Shown in pieces: positions 51,716 through 60,796 of a stretch of 64,000 nt of DNA. A program made the position numbers and the translations under genes. Positions within the stretch are counted from its first letter, which is position 1. Each line of letters opens with the position of its first letter. The stretch is taken from positions 1 to 64,000 of the forward strand of contig CAJQLF010000048.1 of the NCBI GenBank assembly GCA_905479115.1. Reading direction: 5' to 3'. Under the pieces are notes generated by a model. The model made no database searches, was not told the origin of the DNA, and was given only the letters and a program-made list of their open reading frames with translations. Origin of the DNA: an uncultured Flavobacteriales bacterium (lineage in GTDB: Bacteria > Bacteroidota > Bacteroidia > Flavobacteriales_D > Sanyastnellaceae).

Positions 51716-54700
51716 ATGCGCACCTTGAAGCCTTGGAAGGTTCTCTCCTTCTTGTTACTCGCTTTCACAACCAATGCGTTCGCTCAATCGTGCACCGTCA
51801 ATGGAACGGTGGAGGATGCCGTAACGGGAGAACCGTTGATTGGAGCTTACGTGAAATTAGGCAATGAAATCATCGCGACAGACCTGGACGGTCGGTTCGC
51901 GGTTTTCATTGCAGCGAGCGAAGCCACCCTTGAAGCCTCCTACATTGGCTACTCCAACCAATCGAGGCAAGTTCGATGCAATGGAGGCCAGGCAATTGTC
52001 CGATTCAAAATGGAGACGGTGGTTATGCAAGAGGCGGTGGTGGCAGCTGACCTGGTGATTTCCCGGAAGACACCTGTTGCATATACCAACATCTTGCCTG
52101 CTCAAATTCAGGAAGAACTGGCAGGCAGGGATCTTCCTTTGGTGCTCAACACAACACCCGGCGTTTATGCCACTCAACAAGGCGGGGGCGATGGAGATGC
52201 GCGTGTAACCATTCGAGGCTTTGACCAGACGAATCTAGCGGTGATGGTCGATGGCGTTCCCATGAACGATATGGAAAACGGTTGGGTTTACTGGAGCAAT
52301 TGGGCCGGACTCGACCTCGTTGTTCGCACGACCCAAGTTCAGCGCGGCTTGGGCGCTAGTAAACTCGCGATTCCATCTGTAGGTGGCACCATCAACATTT
52401 TAACTGGCGGTGACGAACGCGGGAACGGCTCCATCAATTATCAGTCAGAGGTGGGATCTTACGGGTATTTCAGAAACAGCTTGAGCGGCGTTTTCGGAAA
52501 CCAAGAAAAGGGATTCCTTCATTTTGCTGGATCCGTCAAAAGCAACCAAGGATTTGCAGAAGGATTGGAGTCGAAGGCCTATGCGTATTATTTGAAAGGT
52601 CGGAAGACGCTCGGTAATCACAATTTGAGCTTCACCACCTTTGGCGCTCCCCAACGCCACGGCCAACGCGCGTATCAAATGCAGGTGTTCGAATACGATA
52701 CCGACCTCGCTGCTCAACTTACCGATGACGCGGGCCGCGAAGAACTCGAAGGCATTTACAGCTCAGCTGGAAGCAACACCGTTATCAACGGTGGCCGAGG
52801 ATTCAATGAATTCTTGGTCAACTACCAGGAGGTTTATTACAACTTCAACGAGACCACGGGACAAGTAGACACGACCTATGGCGACACCCGCCGGTACAAC
52901 CCACGTCAAAACGTCTACTTCAAACCCATCGTAACTGTGCGCGATGTGTGGAGCTTATCTGAGCGCTCGTCCCTCACGACCACGGCCTACGCAAGCTTTG
53001 GAAGCGGAGGCGGCGAAGCCCTGCTCAGCACCCCGGGCTCACGCCTTGATGATCGCACCTTGGATTTGCAAGGAGTCTGGGATTCGCACCAATTGTTTGA
53101 GTTCGCGCCCAACGGTCTGAACATCGATGAGAACGGAGAACGAAAAGGTTCCAACTTTATTCGTATTTCCCACAACGATCACCGGTGGTTTGGGGCCTTG
53201 TCCAACTTCAACACGGCTTTGAACAAGAACCTCAACTTCAGCGCCGGAGTGGATGCACGTCATTACACGGGCAGCCACTACCGTACCATCGGCGATATGT
53301 TTGGGGCCGACTATTACGACGCACCCGACGACCGACGGGATCAAAATTCTGATTTTGATGAACCCTTGCGAGAAGGAGACAAATACTTTTACTACGACGA
53401 CGGTCAGGTGGCTTGGGGAGGGTCTTACGTGCAGCTTGAATTGGACAAGTACAACTTTTCTGCCTTCATCAACGTGTCAGGAGCGCAAAGTTGGTACCGA
53501 GCCATCGACTACTTCAGACCCCAAGTAGTGACATTGAATGACACCACGTATGAAGTACGGTCCACGGATGAATACCGCGTTATAGGTGAAACCGAGTGGA
53601 TGATGGACACGACCTTCCTCACGGCTGACAACCCCGATTTGGAAACGTACACCACACCCTGGACACGTCTGAATAGCGGAACCATCAAAGCGGGCGGCAA
53701 CTACAACTTCAACGAATGGTTGAACGCCTATACCAACGTCGGGTACTTAAACCGAGCCCCCCTCTTCAACTCAGTCTTTGATCTTGACAACAACATCATC
53801 GAAGGCTATGAAAATCAATATGTCAAGGCAATTGAAGTCGGTGTGAAGTTTGCGCGGGGTGCTTTTGCTTCCAACCTCAATGCCTATCGGACGGGATGGG
53901 AAAACAAGGCGGTCAATCGATTTTATGGCGTTTCGGGACTGTGGAACGATCCAAACCTTTCTGTTTACGCAGACACCAGCACAGTTGCAGGTAGAGACGC
54001 ATTAATTGCCCTGACAGAAGGGACTGGAGATGCGAGCGAATGGGGAGAAATCGGCGCTTCAGTCATCGAGGATGCTGACCGTGCCTTGGGCTACAACTTA
54101 CTCAATGCAGATGCTGTACACTCCGGGGTGGAGTGGGATTTTGCCTACGATGCTACGTCGAAATTGGATGTCCAAGGCGTGTTCTCTGCGGGTAATTGGC
54201 GATGGACAAGCAACGAGCGGGTGGACCTGGTCAATCAAACAACCAACACCTTCATCACGCGCGTCGAAGATGGCAGCATTGCCGACACCTTGGTGAATTT
54301 AAACGGTGTCAAGGTGGGAAATGCCGCACAACGTCAGGTCTCTCTGGCTGTAAGCTACCGACCGAAATACGGCACCTACTTCTCCGTCCGAAGCACCTGG
54401 TTTTGGCAACATTATGCCAACTTTTCTCCCGGAGATGTCATCACGCAGGGCGAGCCCAAGGATGTTTGGGTAACACCTGGTTATTCGCTTTTGAACTTCA
54501 ACGCTGGGACCTCCTTTGACCTCTCTCCTGGGGCGCTTTTGCGGGTGCGCCTCAGCGTGACGAATGCCTTAAACGCCCTCTACGTGTCTGACGCCAACAA
54601 CAACTCCCAATACGCCAACAACAAATATGGCCCAGAAGGTGGAAGTGGTTGGGCAGAAGTCTTTATTGGCCCACCTCGCATGGTCCGCTTGAGTGCCGTA

Positions 54701-54742
54701 TTGGAATTGAAAGGACTGCAAAACAAGAACCCAAAACAATGA
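51716..54742 (+). CDS. TonB-dependent outer-membrane receptor
   Basis: A 1008-residue receptor with a signal peptide (to about 24), a CarboxypepD_reg-like domain (about 25-105: VNGTVEDAVTGEPLIGAYV), a plug (about 115-240: VTIRGFDQTNLAVMVDGVPMND, GASKLAIPSVGGTINIL) and a 22-strand-type barrel. No SusD partner follows, so it is not a standard Sus glycan system. It lies between two T9SS-exported proteins; the ATG of the downstream gene overlaps its stop by 4 nt. Substrate unknown. Confidence 0.92.
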   Translation: MRTLKPWKVLSFLLLAFTTNAFAQSCTVNGTVEDAVTGEPLIGAYVKLGNEIIATDLDGRFAVFIAASEATLEASYIGYSNQSRQVRCNGGQAIVRFKMETVVMQEAVVAADLVISRKTPVAYTNILPAQIQEELAGRDLPLVLNTTPGVYATQQGGGDGDARVTIRGFDQTNLAVMVDGVPMNDMENGWVYWSNWAGLDLVVRTTQVQRGLGASKLAIPSVGGTINILTGGDERGNGSINYQSEVGSYGYFRNSLSGVFGNQEKGFLHFAGSVKSNQGFAEGLESKAYAYYLKGRKTLGNHNLSFTTFGAPQRHGQRAYQMQVFEYDTDLAAQLTDDAGREELEGIYSSAGSNTVINGGRGFNEFLVNYQEVYYNFNETTGQVDTTYGDTRRYNPRQNVYFKPIVTVRDVWSLSERSSLTTTAYASFGSGGGEALLSTPGSRLDDRTLDLQGVWDSHQLFEFAPNGLNIDENGERKGSNFIRISHNDHRWFGALSNFNTALNKNLNFSAGVDARHYTGSHYRTIGDMFGADYYDAPDDRRDQNSDFDEPLREGDKYFYYDDGQVAWGGSYVQLELDKYNFSAFINVSGAQSWYRAIDYFRPQVVTLNDTTYEVRSTDEYRVIGETEWMMDTTFLTADNPDLETYTTPWTRLNSGTIKAGGNYNFNEWLNAYTNVGYLNRAPLFNSVFDLDNNIIEGYENQYVKAIEVGVKFARGAFASNLNAYRTGWENKAVNRFYGVSGLWNDPNLSVYADTSTVAGRDALIALTEGTGDASEWGEIGASVIEDADRALGYNLLNADAVHSGVEWDFAYDATSKLDVQGVFSAGNWRWTSNERVDLVNQTTNTFITRVEDGSIADTLVNLNGVKVGNAAQRQVSLAVSYRPKYGTYFSVRSTWFWQHYANFSPGDVITQGEPKDVWVTPGYSLLNFNAGTSFDLSPGALLRVRLSVTNALNALYVSDANNNSQYANNKYGPEGGSGWAEVFIGPPRMVRLSAVLELKGLQNKNPKQ

Positions 54743-56931
54743 ACTTAAAAACTACACTGGCTGCTGCAGCTCTGCTGATTGGCGTCAACATGATGGCGCA
54801 GGAGAACATCCTCGACATGCGGGAAAATTACACCATCGGTCAAACCGTGACGGTAACAGGCGTAGTCACAAGCGATGACAATTTAGGTTCGGTGCGCTAT
54901 CTGCAAGATGCGACGGCAGGCATTGCGCTTTATCCCGGTGAGGATTGGTCCAGTTGGGATGCCACCCCCCAAATTGGGGACAGCCTTTCGGTTACTGGAG
55001 AAATAACGGAATACAATGGTTTGCTCGAAGTTGGCCCCAACTTGGATGCGGTTGATTTCCTCGGTACCGGAACCGTCCCAGACCCGCTCTTAATTTCGCC
55101 TTCAGAGATGAACGAGAGCCTAGAAGGACAGCTGGTCCGAATCAATGGTGTCACGTTCCCCCTGGCTGGATCGGTGATTACCGGAAATAACACGTACGAT
55201 TTCAATGCCTCAGGCGAAACGGGAGTATTCTACGTTCGCACCAGCAACTCCCTCGTGGGCGAGCAGCTGTCGGGTTGTGAAATTGATATGATGGGCATCG
55301 TTTCCCAGTTCTCCTTTGATGGCACCGGAGGCTATCAGTTGCTTCCGCGAGGGCCTGTGGACCTGATTCCTGCCTCAGCGGTCTGCTTTACATCTCCCGT
55401 TTCCCAGACGAATCTGGCTACCACTAGCTTCACCCTATCCTGGAACACAGACTTGGCATGCGATGGCACCATCGAATACGGAATGACCGAAGATTTGGGC
55501 ATGACCGCCAATGCATTGCAGAGCAATACTCCGAACCATTTTGTCAACCTAGAAGGGCTTGAGGCGGGTTCCATCTATTACGCACGTGCTGTTTGCACAT
55601 TGGCTGACGGATCCTCTGCGACATCGACGATTCGACCGTATGCAACGGTTTCGGAAAGCTCCGGGGATATCCACGTCTATTTTAATGGCGCAGTTGATCA
55701 TAGTGTTGCGACCGAAGAGCTCGCGATGTCACTGGGCACGGATATGAACGACACCGTGGCCTCGTGGATTACGAGCGCCCAGCATACGTTGGACGTGGCC
55801 GCCTACAATTTCAACGACCAAACGCTGCAGGAGGCCTTCAACACAGCCGCTGCCAATGGGGTTCAAATTCGCTGGATTTATGAAGGCCAAAACGCCAACA
55901 TCGGATTGAATAGCCTCGACGAGTCCATCGTCACGCACCCGCGCACGGACAACGAAGGAAGCGGCATGCACAACAAATTCATCATTGCAGATGCTGAGTA
56001 CACGGAACTCGCATTTGTCCTCACGGGATCAACGAATCTCACCACCGGTAACCTGGTCAGTGATTTGAACAATGTCATCATTTTCGAAGACCAAAGTTTG
56101 GCACGTTCCTACGAACTTGAATTTGAAGAAATGTGGGGAAGCGACGGCATGATACCAGACGCCTCCAACGCCAAATTTGGTCCAGATAAAACGTGGAACA
56201 CACCGGTGGACTTCATGGTTGGCGGAAGCCACGTCGAATTGTATTTCTCCCCTTCTGATGGAACCACTGCGGCTATTCAGGCCGAGATTGAAGCGGCGAA
56301 CGCTGATTTCGAATTTGCATTGCTCACCCTTACGCGCGACGATTTGGGCGACGCAATTGTAGCGCTCAATGAGAGTTTCTTCGTGAATCCCATAGGAGCG
56401 ATTGAGCAGGTCAATACGACGGGAAGCGAATTTGATTACCTCGTCGAAAATGGTGTGCAAGTTTATGCGCACGACATCAGCAATGATTTACACCACAAGT
56501 ATTGCATCATCGACCACAGTGAAGTAGGCTCAGACCCGATGGTCATCACCGGCTCACACAACTGGTCCTCAACCGCGGAAAACGTGAACGATGAAAACAC
56601 GGTAATCGTCCACGACGCCCGAATCGCCAACCTCTACCACCAAGAATTTCAAGGAATCCTGAATGGCCTGGGGGTAGCAATCACAGAAGCTGAAACTCTC
56701 CAAGCGGTGTGCACGGTCTTCCCGAACCCCGCTAACAGTGAAATCTCTGTTCGTCTCAACAGTTCAGAGACTCCGGGTGATTGGCTGCAATTGCGTGATA
56801 TCAGTGGGCGAATCGTCTTGGAATTCCAACTACTGGCCACCACAACACAATGCTCAGTGGGTCACCTTCAACCAGGGATTTACTTGGCCACGTACGGTGA
56901 CAGTTTGCCGACGCGATTGGTGATTCACTAA
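54739..56931 (+). CDS. secreted phospholipase D/nuclease-like protein with T9SS tail
   Basis: A 730-residue exported protein: signal peptide, an OB-fold-like region (YTIGQTVTVTGVVTSDDNLG ... QIGDSLSVTGEITEYNG), a fibronectin-like segment, then a two-motif PLD domain. HKD motif 1 is His411-x-Lys413-x4-Asp418 with TGSTNLT; motif 2 is His585-x-Lys587-x4-Asp592 with ITGSHNWSS, the GSxNW form typical of Nuc-type nucleases and phosphatidyl-transferring PLDs. A T9SS type A tail (VFPNPANSEISVRL) ends it. It may degrade extracellular DNA or phospholipid. It is translationally coupled to the TonB receptor. Confidence 0.87.
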   Translation: MNLKTTLAAAALLIGVNMMAQENILDMRENYTIGQTVTVTGVVTSDDNLGSVRYLQDATAGIALYPGEDWSSWDATPQIGDSLSVTGEITEYNGLLEVGPNLDAVDFLGTGTVPDPLLISPSEMNESLEGQLVRINGVTFPLAGSVITGNNTYDFNASGETGVFYVRTSNSLVGEQLSGCEIDMMGIVSQFSFDGTGGYQLLPRGPVDLIPASAVCFTSPVSQTNLATTSFTLSWNTDLACDGTIEYGMTEDLGMTANALQSNTPNHFVNLEGLEAGSIYYARAVCTLADGSSATSTIRPYATVSESSGDIHVYFNGAVDHSVATEELAMSLGTDMNDTVASWITSAQHTLDVAAYNFNDQTLQEAFNTAAANGVQIRWIYEGQNANIGLNSLDESIVTHPRTDNEGSGMHNKFIIADAEYTELAFVLTGSTNLTTGNLVSDLNNVIIFEDQSLARSYELEFEEMWGSDGMIPDASNAKFGPDKTWNTPVDFMVGGSHVELYFSPSDGTTAAIQAEIEAANADFEFALLTLTRDDLGDAIVALNESFFVNPIGAIEQVNTTGSEFDYLVENGVQVYAHDISNDLHHKYCIIDHSEVGSDPMVITGSHNWSSTAENVNDENTVIVHDARIANLYHQEFQGILNGLGVAITEAETLQAVCTVFPNPANSEISVRLNSSETPGDWLQLRDISGRIVLEFQLLATTTQCSVGHLQPGIYLATYGDSLPTRLVIH

Positions 56932-56935
56932 AGCT

Positions 56936-58447
56936 TTATCGCTTTTGGCGCATGAGGGCAAACGAACCATTGAGCTCGAGGTAAGGGTTCCCATCGGCGG
57001 GATAGAGCGTTTCTCCTGCAGCGTCGATGACACTCACCTCATCTTGGCCGCGAAGAATGCGCAAAATGTAGTAGTAGGTGCCTTCTGATGCTTGGTCAGA
57101 GGTAGGGTCCCACCCCGCCGTTGCACCGAAGTTTTCGGAAGTGTAAACCATCTCACCCCAGCGGTTATAGATGTGCACCTTGCTCCCGGGGTACTGGTCT
57201 AAACCATCCACCAGAAAGGCATTGTTCAGTGCATCACCGTTGGCGGGGGTTATCACATTGGGTATCGTGAGACTGCATTCTTCTGTAATGACGTGAAACG
57301 AACCACTGGCGCTGTAACATGGTGGAGATGTCGAAATGGTAACATCGTACACCCCGTCTCCCATGGTTTCAATCCCAGGGCCGGTGCCAATGGTCGGCGC
57401 GCCAGCCAGATCGTACGCCCATATGTACGTGTAAGCGGTGTTTTCAGGTTGTTGCACAACAGAATTAACGGATAGGCTGGCTGCGTCATCTGGACACAAA
57501 AGGACCTCCAATTCGTCCCAGCCCAAAGGCGGATCCAATACGGTCAATTCCACTTCAGCAAATCCTTCACCTAAATTTCCACAGGCATCGGCGATAGAAC
57601 CGGCTGCATCGGTAATGTGCAGGGTATAGCTTCCGCTCATGTCGATTGCCCCGTCCAGTGTAAGCCTCAATATTTCGTTATATCCATTGACACCCGCAAG
57701 CCCAACCACAGAAGAAAATGAGAACACCGAACCGGTGGGACCGACCAGTTCAAAATCTTCGGCGGTGACAGTGAGGAAGTTGACGTATTCATCCAAGAAG
57801 ACGTCGAAACTGGTCAATTCGCAATCCACGACTTGCACACTGTCGATGAGAGGCGGACTATCATCGTACAAACTCGCCGTTGATTGGCCAAAATCGATTT
57901 CATAGCCTTCCAGCGAATTGGTCCAGTTCATCACCACCAGCGCATAGGTCTCTCCCGCTTGAACCGGCAAGTCAGCATTGAATGGGGGTCCGTTGAAATT
58001 ACCTGGGCCATTGGAGCTCCCAGTTCCTCCATTGGTCGTGGAAATGCCTGTTGCGCCATTGGGCTCTGGAGGCGCAACACCGTACGAGTTGCATCCCACC
58101 TCCGGACTGAGCAATGCGGTGCCAATTCCTTCGCACCCTCCAGTCGTTATATCAAAGAGGCCCCAATCGTAATCATCCATTGGATTGAGTGGATCCAAAA
58201 TAAAGCTGAGCAATCCATCCTCCTGCACCGTGAAACTGTACCAGACGCTACTTTGTTCGAGGTTCTGATTGCAAATACCCGTGAATTCCTGGATCGCGCC
58301 ACTGTTGAATGAAGCATCGGTCTCTGTATACAAATCACCGCACAACGTGATCGCCCCCTCACAGTCACTTATTGACTGAGCGCGAGCCAATGACAGCGAG
58401 CACCCTGCCATAAATCCCAACAGGAAGATTCTATCAATTTGATTCAC
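56936..58447 (-). CDS. T9SS type B sorted surface protein
   Basis: A 503-residue secreted protein ending in a gliding-motility-associated (type B) C-terminal domain: IPNVITPANGDALNNAFLV, VHIYNRWGEMVYTSENF, YYYILRILRG. The N-terminal region is a CUB-like module (DCEGAITLCGDLYTE, SVWYSFTVQEDGLLSFIL) common in adhesins of this phylum. I chose a GTG at 58447 that yields a proper signal peptide (VNQIDRIFLLGFMAGCSLSLARAQ) and lies after a TATTTTTG box at 58476-58483. A TTG at 58495 would overlap the preceding gene. Confidence 0.82.
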   Translation of the reverse strand: MNQIDRIFLLGFMAGCSLSLARAQSISDCEGAITLCGDLYTETDASFNSGAIQEFTGICNQNLEQSSVWYSFTVQEDGLLSFILDPLNPMDDYDWGLFDITTGGCEGIGTALLSPEVGCNSYGVAPPEPNGATGISTTNGGTGSSNGPGNFNGPPFNADLPVQAGETYALVVMNWTNSLEGYEIDFGQSTASLYDDSPPLIDSVQVVDCELTSFDVFLDEYVNFLTVTAEDFELVGPTGSVFSFSSVVGLAGVNGYNEILRLTLDGAIDMSGSYTLHITDAAGSIADACGNLGEGFAEVELTVLDPPLGWDELEVLLCPDDAASLSVNSVVQQPENTAYTYIWAYDLAGAPTIGTGPGIETMGDGVYDVTISTSPPCYSASGSFHVITEECSLTIPNVITPANGDALNNAFLVDGLDQYPGSKVHIYNRWGEMVYTSENFGATAGWDPTSDQASEGTYYYILRILRGQDEVSVIDAAGETLYPADGNPYLELNGSFALMRQKR

Positions 58448-58491
58448 AGAGTATTGATTCTCGCACCAATGTAAACAAAAATAGTAGCAGG

Positions 58492-59634
58492 TCAAAAGGG
58501 ATCACTCAGCCAATCTGCTTTCACCATGACCGTGTCATTGAACGTTTCGAGAAAGTCGACCAGAGATTCTCGCTCCTGCTCCGTCAGGCTTAAGGCGTAG
58601 GGTTCTTGGCCCGGAGATCCAAAACCATTGACGCTCAAGCGTTCATCAAGGAATGGATGGGCCTGGATGTCGTCGCTATAAAAGTCCACAACCTCGCGCA
58701 ATGTCGCGAATCGTCCGTCGTGCATGTAGGGTGCTGTAAGGCCAATGTTCCGCAGCGATACGGTTTTGAACCGTCCGTCATCAAACGGATCAGCGGATAG
58801 CGCACCTATTCCCCCGTCGCCAGCCGCCGCATAATCCACTTCCAATCCATTGACAAACGGCTGCGTCGAGAACAAATTCTTTCCGCTGTGGCATTGGTTG
58901 CAGCGTGTTTCTCCATTGAAAAAAATATCACGTCCCATTTCTTCACTTTCGGTAAAATGAATGAACCCATCCTCCAGACCTGCATCGAAACGGGAGGAGT
59001 AGGATTGGAAACACATGACGAACTGCGTCAGCGCCGAGGCCACGCGCTCCGTCGTCACCGTGGCGTCACCAAAAGCCGCCTCAAACAGCCCGTTGTAGAA
59101 CGTTATTTCTTCTAGTTTCGCTGGAAGAGCGGCCAAATCCATGGCCATTTCATCGGGGTGCTCAATGGGCTGCAGGACTTGGTTTTCAAGCCCAACCGTC
59201 CGCAGGTCCCAAAACATCCGACGTTGGTATTTGAAATTGAATAGCGCCATGGCATTTCGGTCAGTCGGAATACCTGAGACGCCGGTTGACAGGGCCACTG
59301 GATCAGAAAATGCCCTGGCTTGCTGGTGGCACGTAGCACATGAGACCGTTCCATCCGCCGATAAACCGGGATCATGGAACAAAACCCGTCCCAAAGTCGC
59401 CCCTGCGTCTGTCACTTCGATATCAGAACCAAATCCACCAAACAGCTGGAGCGCAGGATCATTTAACCAGGTATCTGGAAACTCCAACGTGCTATATGCA
59501 AAAAGCTCGTCTGGCAACTGGGGTGAACGAACCGCTTGGTAATCGTCTGTTCCATCAGGCACAGGATCATTCTTCCGGCAACCAACCCAGATGAACAGAA
59601 GAATCGCAAGCGCCAGCCATTTAGCTTTCGTCAT
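58492..59634 (-). CDS. di-heme cytochrome c peroxidase / MauG family lipoprotein
   Basis: A 380-residue lipoprotein (WVGCRKN lipobox) with two c-type heme sites, CATCHQQ and CNQCHSG. The region between (RNAMALFNFKYQRRMFWDLR) and the C-terminal TAPYMHDGRFATLREVVDFY are standard for bacterial cytochrome c peroxidases and MauG-like enzymes. It should act in the periplasm, reducing H2O2 or oxidising a protein partner. It ends just before the T9SS type B gene and follows the PqqB-like gene by 16 bp. Confidence 0.9.
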   Translation of the reverse strand: MTKAKWLALAILLFIWVGCRKNDPVPDGTDDYQAVRSPQLPDELFAYSTLEFPDTWLNDPALQLFGGFGSDIEVTDAGATLGRVLFHDPGLSADGTVSCATCHQQARAFSDPVALSTGVSGIPTDRNAMALFNFKYQRRMFWDLRTVGLENQVLQPIEHPDEMAMDLAALPAKLEEITFYNGLFEAAFGDATVTTERVASALTQFVMCFQSYSSRFDAGLEDGFIHFTESEEMGRDIFFNGETRCNQCHSGKNLFSTQPFVNGLEVDYAAAGDGGIGALSADPFDDGRFKTVSLRNIGLTAPYMHDGRFATLREVVDFYSDDIQAHPFLDERLSVNGFGSPGQEPYALSLTEQERESLVDFLETFNDTVMVKADWLSDPF

Positions 59635-59650
59635 TTCTACAATTTACGCA

Positions 59651-60646
59651 TTACAAGGCGAATACATCACCTTGTGTGGCCACATAAAAGCCCAATGACC
59701 GAATCTCAGCAGCAGCATTGGACGTGGAATCCAAGCAGGGGTTGGTGTGATTCAGGTGGATGAAATGTACTTTCCCGCGCTCCTCGGAAGGCAAATCGTG
59801 CAAGAGCGCCATCGTCTCGACCATAAATGGATGGGGAATTTCCGCCATGTCCCGGTATCCAACTTCCGCTGCATCGTAAAAAGTCGCGTCCAAGTATGCG
59901 CGGTCGACCGCTTTCAACTCTGACACCAGTGAACGATTCCAATCCGACCATTTATTGATGTCTGGGATGAATAGAACAGACCGATGGGGACCTTCAATTC
60001 TGAACCCAACCGTCTCTGAATACTCATCGCGATGTGGAACACGGATCGGCGTGATGCTCACCTGCGCACCTACTTTCACAGCAACATCAGCTGACAAGGA
60101 ATTCAGCGCAATATTCTGAAGCGCTACGAGCTGATCCCATGGTCCATTTTGAGTCAAAAATTCCCGCATGCGCGGCATGACCCAAACAGGCATGCGATCC
60201 GCTCCGAGTGCTTCTCGGCCCAAGTACATCAACCCACTGTAATGGCCGATGTGCGCATGGGTAAGAAACAGTTGAATGCGCTCCAACGGGAGTCCCGACC
60301 AAGTTTGAAAATCTGCCAGCTGTTCCGTAAAATCCGGAGTGGATTCAATGATAGCACCCACAGACCGGCCATCTGTCCCCACATCGGAGATGCCTAAACT
60401 CACCACCCGTCGATCGACGGCCGGACGCAAAAATAAATTGCGGCAACAAGGCCTCTCGCAGCCGATGTGCGGAGCTCCTCCATCCTGCATAATTCCCAGT
60501 ACTTTTAGAGAAGCGGCCTGCGGCTGAATGTCCGTCGTGCTGCTCTCTTCTGTCGATTCGGAAGGGTCTGCCACAAAGGAACACCCCGCCATCACCCCGC
60601 CCAATAAGAGGAACAGGAGGTTATTTACCTGGCGCGCTTTAATCAT
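59651..60646 (-). CDS. PqqB-like metallo-beta-lactamase-fold lipoprotein
   Basis: A 331-residue protein with a lipoprotein signal (LLLGGVMAGCS). The body resembles PqqB: VLGIMQDGGAPHIGC ERPCC, the hydrolase motif FLTHAHIGHYSGL, VLFIPDINKW, YLDATFYDAAE and HFIHLNHTNP. PqqB is a cytoplasmic hydroxylase in PQQ synthesis, so a lipid-anchored relative outside a pqq cluster probably does something else. Start is the ATG at 60646; upstream in-frame sequence lacks a signal peptide. Confidence 0.85.
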   Translation of the reverse strand: MIKARQVNNLLFLLLGGVMAGCSFVADPSESTEESSTTDIQPQAASLKVLGIMQDGGAPHIGCERPCCRNLFLRPAVDRRVVSLGISDVGTDGRSVGAIIESTPDFTEQLADFQTWSGLPLERIQLFLTHAHIGHYSGLMYLGREALGADRMPVWVMPRMREFLTQNGPWDQLVALQNIALNSLSADVAVKVGAQVSITPIRVPHRDEYSETVGFRIEGPHRSVLFIPDINKWSDWNRSLVSELKAVDRAYLDATFYDAAEVGYRDMAEIPHPFMVETMALLHDLPSEERGKVHFIHLNHTNPCLDSTSNAAAEIRSLGFYVATQGDVFAL

Positions 60647-60785
60647 GTTTCTCACTCTAAAAGAAGACAAGGTAATGCCACCGACCATGGCCACAAACCC
60701 ATCTCCTTGTTCGATGCTGATTACCCCCCTCTTTTTTGTGATGACAATCACACATCTAATTCTTCTGATTCCTAGTTTGTTCCAG

Positions 60786-60793
60786 TATCTTTG
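60786..60793 (+). promoter_or_regulatory. -7 box abutting the CotH-type gene start
   Basis: TATCTTTG is an exact TAnnTTTG match ending 3 nt (GGT) before the ATG at 60797. TTCTG lies 18 nt upstream of it as a possible -33 element. Confidence 0.55.
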
Positions 60794-60796
60794 GGT

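Noticed and set aside
56936-58495. Start of the T9SS type B protein at the TTG (58495)
   Set aside because: It overlaps the peroxidase gene, lacks a signal peptide at its N-terminus and contains a TATTTTTG promoter box; the GTG at 58447 gives a proper signal peptide.
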